NCBI GenBank assembly: GCA_965240325.2 | Contig: OZ251225.1 | Location: 620,001 to 684,000 of the forward strand | Direction of reading: 5' to 3' | From: Rebecca billardiae RCC1528 | Taxonomy: Eukaryota; Haptophyta | DNA: 64,000 bases | In this document: in pieces, positions 60,889-64,000 of the stretch | How the letters are laid out: each line of letters begins with the position of its first letter | Numbering within the stretch: the stretch's first letter is position 1 | Translations under genes and position numbers: made by a program | The notes under the pieces: generated by a model | The model's input: the letters and a program-made list of their open reading frames with translations, nothing else | Told to the model about the DNA's origin: nothing | The model's database searches: none

Positions 60889-61439
60889 AGGCGATTGCTG
60901 GTGATTAGTGCTGGTGATTGCTGGTCAGTAGAACGTACCCCTCAGAAAATGAGACGCCATCATTCTGCCCATCTTCTCAGCGCCTTGAGCCCGCACGGAG
61001 TCACGGCGGCACGGACGTGCGCGCCGCCTCTGACCTAGTCTCGCTGGCAGCCGCCGCCGCTGTCGGTCCCCGCAAAGTATGCGCGCGCTGAGCGCAGCCC
61101 GAGGCGCGCATCCCAGGAAGACATCAGCCATGTTACAGTGCGGTCGTAGACGCGCGCCCCGCATGGTGCCGAGCGGCTGGCCACGCGCCGTGTCGTGCCT
61201 TTCCGCTGCCTCGGCAGGCAAGGCGGCGCCCATGTCTCAGGCTGAATGTCAATGACACTTCACTCACTTGACAGACACAGACGGTCACAGTCAATGTGGC
61301 GGCGGCGCGGCGACAGCTGACCGTCGAGAGTGCGAGGCGGCGCATGCGGCGCGATGCGCCACGGCTCGGACCGTCCTCTCCGACGTCTCGGTCTCATCTC
61401 GATCGACGATCGGTTCTAGCTCTCTCTCTCTCGAGTCAG

Positions 61440-61515
<76 letters not shown>

Positions 61516-61560
61516 GGTATATTATAATTATTGTCACTTGATGACGACAATGCTGTCAGA
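60889..61560. other. Intergenic region with (TA)n tract
   Basis: No recognisable gene. A 73-bp (TA)n tract lies at 61442-61514, just downstream of the coiled-coil gene's stop codon. Confidence 0.5.
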
Positions 61561-64000
61561 TCACGACGCAGTCTCAGACGGGCGCCTCATCGGACCGTGA
61601 CCGTCCCGCGGCGGCGAGGGCAGCACGTACGCGCCGTCGCCCGCCGGCTGCGCGCTGCTCGCCGCTGCCGCCGCCGCCGCCGCGCGCGCGGCGGCCGCGC
61701 CCGTGCCAGCCGGCGGCGCGGTGGCCGCGAGCGGCGGCGCAGCGCGCGGCACGGCGGCCGCGCTGCCCGGCGGCGGCGGCGGCGGCGGGCCGGCGCCGCC
61801 GCCGCCACCTCCGCCGCTCGCCCCAAGCTGCCGTCGCAGCGCGAGGATCTCGCGCTGGTACCGCGGCACCGCCTGCGCGACGTACTCGTGCGTGCGCGCC
61901 AGCTCCTCCTCGAGCTGCACCGCCCTCGCGCCCAGCCTCGACCGCTCGCGCTCGAGCTCGTACTGCAGCCGGCGCAGCTCGGCCACCTGCGCCTGCAGCG
62001 ACGCGAGCGCGCGCGCGCCGTCGAGCGACGGGCCGCCGGCGCCGCCTTCGCGCGGCCGCGGCTGGGAGGCGCGCCACGCGACGACGGAGGCGAGCTCGTC
62101 GCGCAGCTCGGCGACGGTGCCGCGCAGCCCGTCGTTCTCCTCGCGCAGCGCCTGCGCCCGCAGCCGCTCGCGCTCGAAGTCCCACTCGCCGCCGCCGCGC
62201 AGCGCGTCGAGCTGCTGCAGCAGCGCCGCGTGCGCCGCGCGCACCGACTCGGCCGGCGCGGCGCGCGCGAGCTCGGCCTCGGCGGCGGCGAGCTCGGCGC
62301 GCAGGATGGAGGCGCCCGCGCGCAGCGCGCCGAGCTGCTCGCCCAGCGACTCCCGCGCGCGCACCGTCTCGGCCAGCTCCTCGTGCAGCCCGTCGTGCAC
62401 GCGCAGCGAGCGCTGGCGCTCGTCGGTGAGCGCGGCGCGCGCGGCGCTCAGCTGCGCGGCCGCGTCGCGCGCCGCCGCCTCGTGTGCGCGCTGGAGCTCC
62501 GAGGCGAGGGCGCGCGCCTCGGTGGGCTCGTCGGAGGAGGCGTCGAGCGTGAGGTCCTGCGGCGCCGCGCGGGGCGGCGGGCGCCGAGGCGCGCAGACCG
62601 ATCAATCGCGCGCGGCGCGCGGATGGCCGCGGGGCGGCGGCGCGCGGCGCGCCGCGCGCGGCGCGGCGCAGCGTCGCGGCGCAGCGCGCGGCGGCGCGCG
62701 GCGGCGCGCGGCGGCGCGCGCACCGGCGGGAGCGGCAGCTCGTCGTGCGCCTCGGGAGCGGCCTGGCGCAGCGTGCGCCGCGCGTCGAGCGCCGCCTCCG
62801 CCAGCGCCGCGTTGCGCAGCAGCAGCCGGCGCACCTGCGCCGCCGCCGCCTGCAGGCTCTGCGCGAGCTCGGCGGCGGCGCGGCCGTCGGCGCCGGGCGG
62901 CGCGGCCGCGTCGGCGGCGGCGGCGGCGGCGAGCGCGGCAGCGCGAGCGGAGACGGCGTCGACCGAGCCGAGGGCGAGGTGCGCCTCGAGCAGCGAGCGC
63001 GCGTCAGCCTCACCCGGCGCGAGCGGCGCGCGCGGCATCGTGCCGCCCACGCTGAACTCGCGCGTCTGCGCGAGGCTGGCTGGCGGCGAGCGCTGCGGTT
63101 GCCCCAGTCCCTGCGGCTGCGGCGGCCGCGGCCGCGCGGCTGGCGGCGACGGCGGTGTTGCGCTCCCAGCGGCGCTCTGCGCGCGGGGCTCGACGCCGTC
63201 GGCGCCGAGGCTGTCGCGCGCGGCGCGCGGCGCCGATCGCGCGGCCAGCTCGCCGCCCGCGCCGCTCGCGCGGCCGCCGGATGCGCCTTCGTCGTCGGTG
63301 GCGGTGGCGGCGGCGCCGCCGCTGTCCCCGCCCGCGTCGGCGGCGGCGGCGCCGCCGCCGCCGCCGACGGCGGCGCTCGCCGCGCCGCCCGGCACCGCGC
63401 CGCCCTTGGAGAAGCCCGCGCGCACGATGGTGGCGTGCGTGGGGCCGGCGCGGGCGGGCTCGCGCATGCTGCCCACGCGCGAGACGCTGCCCCCCTCGCC
63501 CTCATCCGCCTGGCGCCCCTCCGCGCCGCCGCCGTCCGCGCCGCCGCCGCCGCCGTCCGCGCCGCCGCCGCCGCCGTCCGCGCCGCCGCCGCCGCCGCCC
63601 GCGCCGCCGGATCCGCCGCCCGCGCCAGCGGCGGCGGCGTGCGCGGCGTGGTGTGCGCCGAGCGGCGGCGTGGCTGCGGGCACGACGAGCCCGAGCGCCT
63701 CGCGCACCTCGCGCGCCTCGCGCCCCCCGCCCACCGCCCTCGCGAGCACGTCGAGCTGCAGCTCGAGCGTGGCGCGCGCGCAGTCCAAGTCGCGCAGCTG
63801 CGCGGCGCGCGCGGCCGCGCGCACGCGCCACGCCTCCGCCTCGGCGCGGGCGGCGTCGCGCTCGGCCTCGAGGGCGAGCGTGGCGCCGCGCTGCCGCGCG
63901 ACCAGCGCCTCGCGCTCCGCCTGCAGCGCCTCCACCCGCTCCACCGCGCCCGCCGCCTCGCGCAGCGCGCGGCCCTCGAAGGCGGCGCCGCGCGCGTCCG
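61561..64000 (-). CDS. Coiled-coil protein, 5' end beyond the window
   Basis: At least two exons: 62724-64000 (open to the window edge, so the start is missing) and 61561-62556, with intron 62557-62723 joining 'HDELPLPP' to 'DLTLDASSDEP'. The visible ~750 residues are two blocks of heptad-rich Ala/Arg/Glu/Leu coiled coil ('VERVEALQAEREALVARQRG' and 'RAHEAAARDAAAQLSAARAA' among others) separated by ~250 residues of Gly/Ala/Asp low complexity, including 'GGGGGADGGGGGADGG' repeats. The end is a Pro- and Ala-rich tail ('AGPPPPPPPGSAAAV'). No enzymatic motif is seen. A structural, cytoskeletal or tethering role is the usual guess for such proteins; I do not recognise the family. Confidence 0.65.

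Overview
This is nuclear DNA of a eukaryote. The recognisable proteins are eukaryotic (cysteine desulfurase NFS1, TFIIE-alpha, Nup160, MMADHC, Mpv17, an alpha-kinase, a nucleotide-sugar transporter), and several are interrupted by short, very GC-rich introns with GT..AG ends, most with a GTGCG-type donor. Coding GC is extreme and fills the proteins with Ala, Gly, Arg and Pro runs, while gene-poor DNA is studded with (AT)n tracts. A p25-alpha (TPPP) protein points to flagella, and a TIR-like/nucleoside-hydrolase-like fusion is of a kind I associate with microalgae. A GC-rich flagellate microalga, perhaps a haptophyte, is my best guess, but nothing here proves the lineage.

Layout. 1-5134: gene-poor DNA with hairpin and 172-bp tandem repeats, then a tandem dimer of an ~0.8-kb non-coding repeat ending in (AT)n. 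5135-10373: a two-domain GAF-like protein, then a large membrane protein joining a nucleoside-hydrolase-like domain to a TIR-like domain. 10554-12174: a second copy of the repeat dimer. 13422-19664 (minus): a DUF1853 / DEDDy exonuclease / YbaK-like fusion and an Mpv17 protein. 19986-29846: acyl-CoA synthetase, a p25-alpha protein, NFS1 (minus) and an RPA/RADX-like OB-fold protein. 30422-33075: a divergent pair, nucleotide-sugar transporter and KH-domain RNA-binding protein.

34434-41113 is an intact Ty1/copia retrotransposon on the minus strand, with identical-looking 329-bp LTRs, a 5-bp target duplication and one uninterrupted 1918-aa polyprotein. A compound microsatellite follows. 41777-49208: a von Willebrand A/alpha-kinase protein, a double glycosyltransferase, MMADHC (B12 trafficking) and TFIIE-alpha. 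49806-56127: a six-exon Nup160 gene. 57000-64000: a possible SANT-like gene with a broken frame, an AT-rich island, a myristoylated multi-spanning EF-hand protein, a MITE-like inverted repeat, and the 3' part of a coiled-coil gene that runs off the window.

The genes are mostly unrelated housekeeping or signalling functions. Four neighbouring pairs are divergent and could share promoters (19665-19985, 27273-27509, 31845-32052, 46443-46495). The least ordinary items are the hydrolase/TIR-like fusion, the DUF1853/exonuclease/YbaK fusion, the conserved two-type repeat dimers, and a copia element whose start codon straddles the LTR/primer-binding-site junction and whose polyprotein carries a predicted membrane segment.
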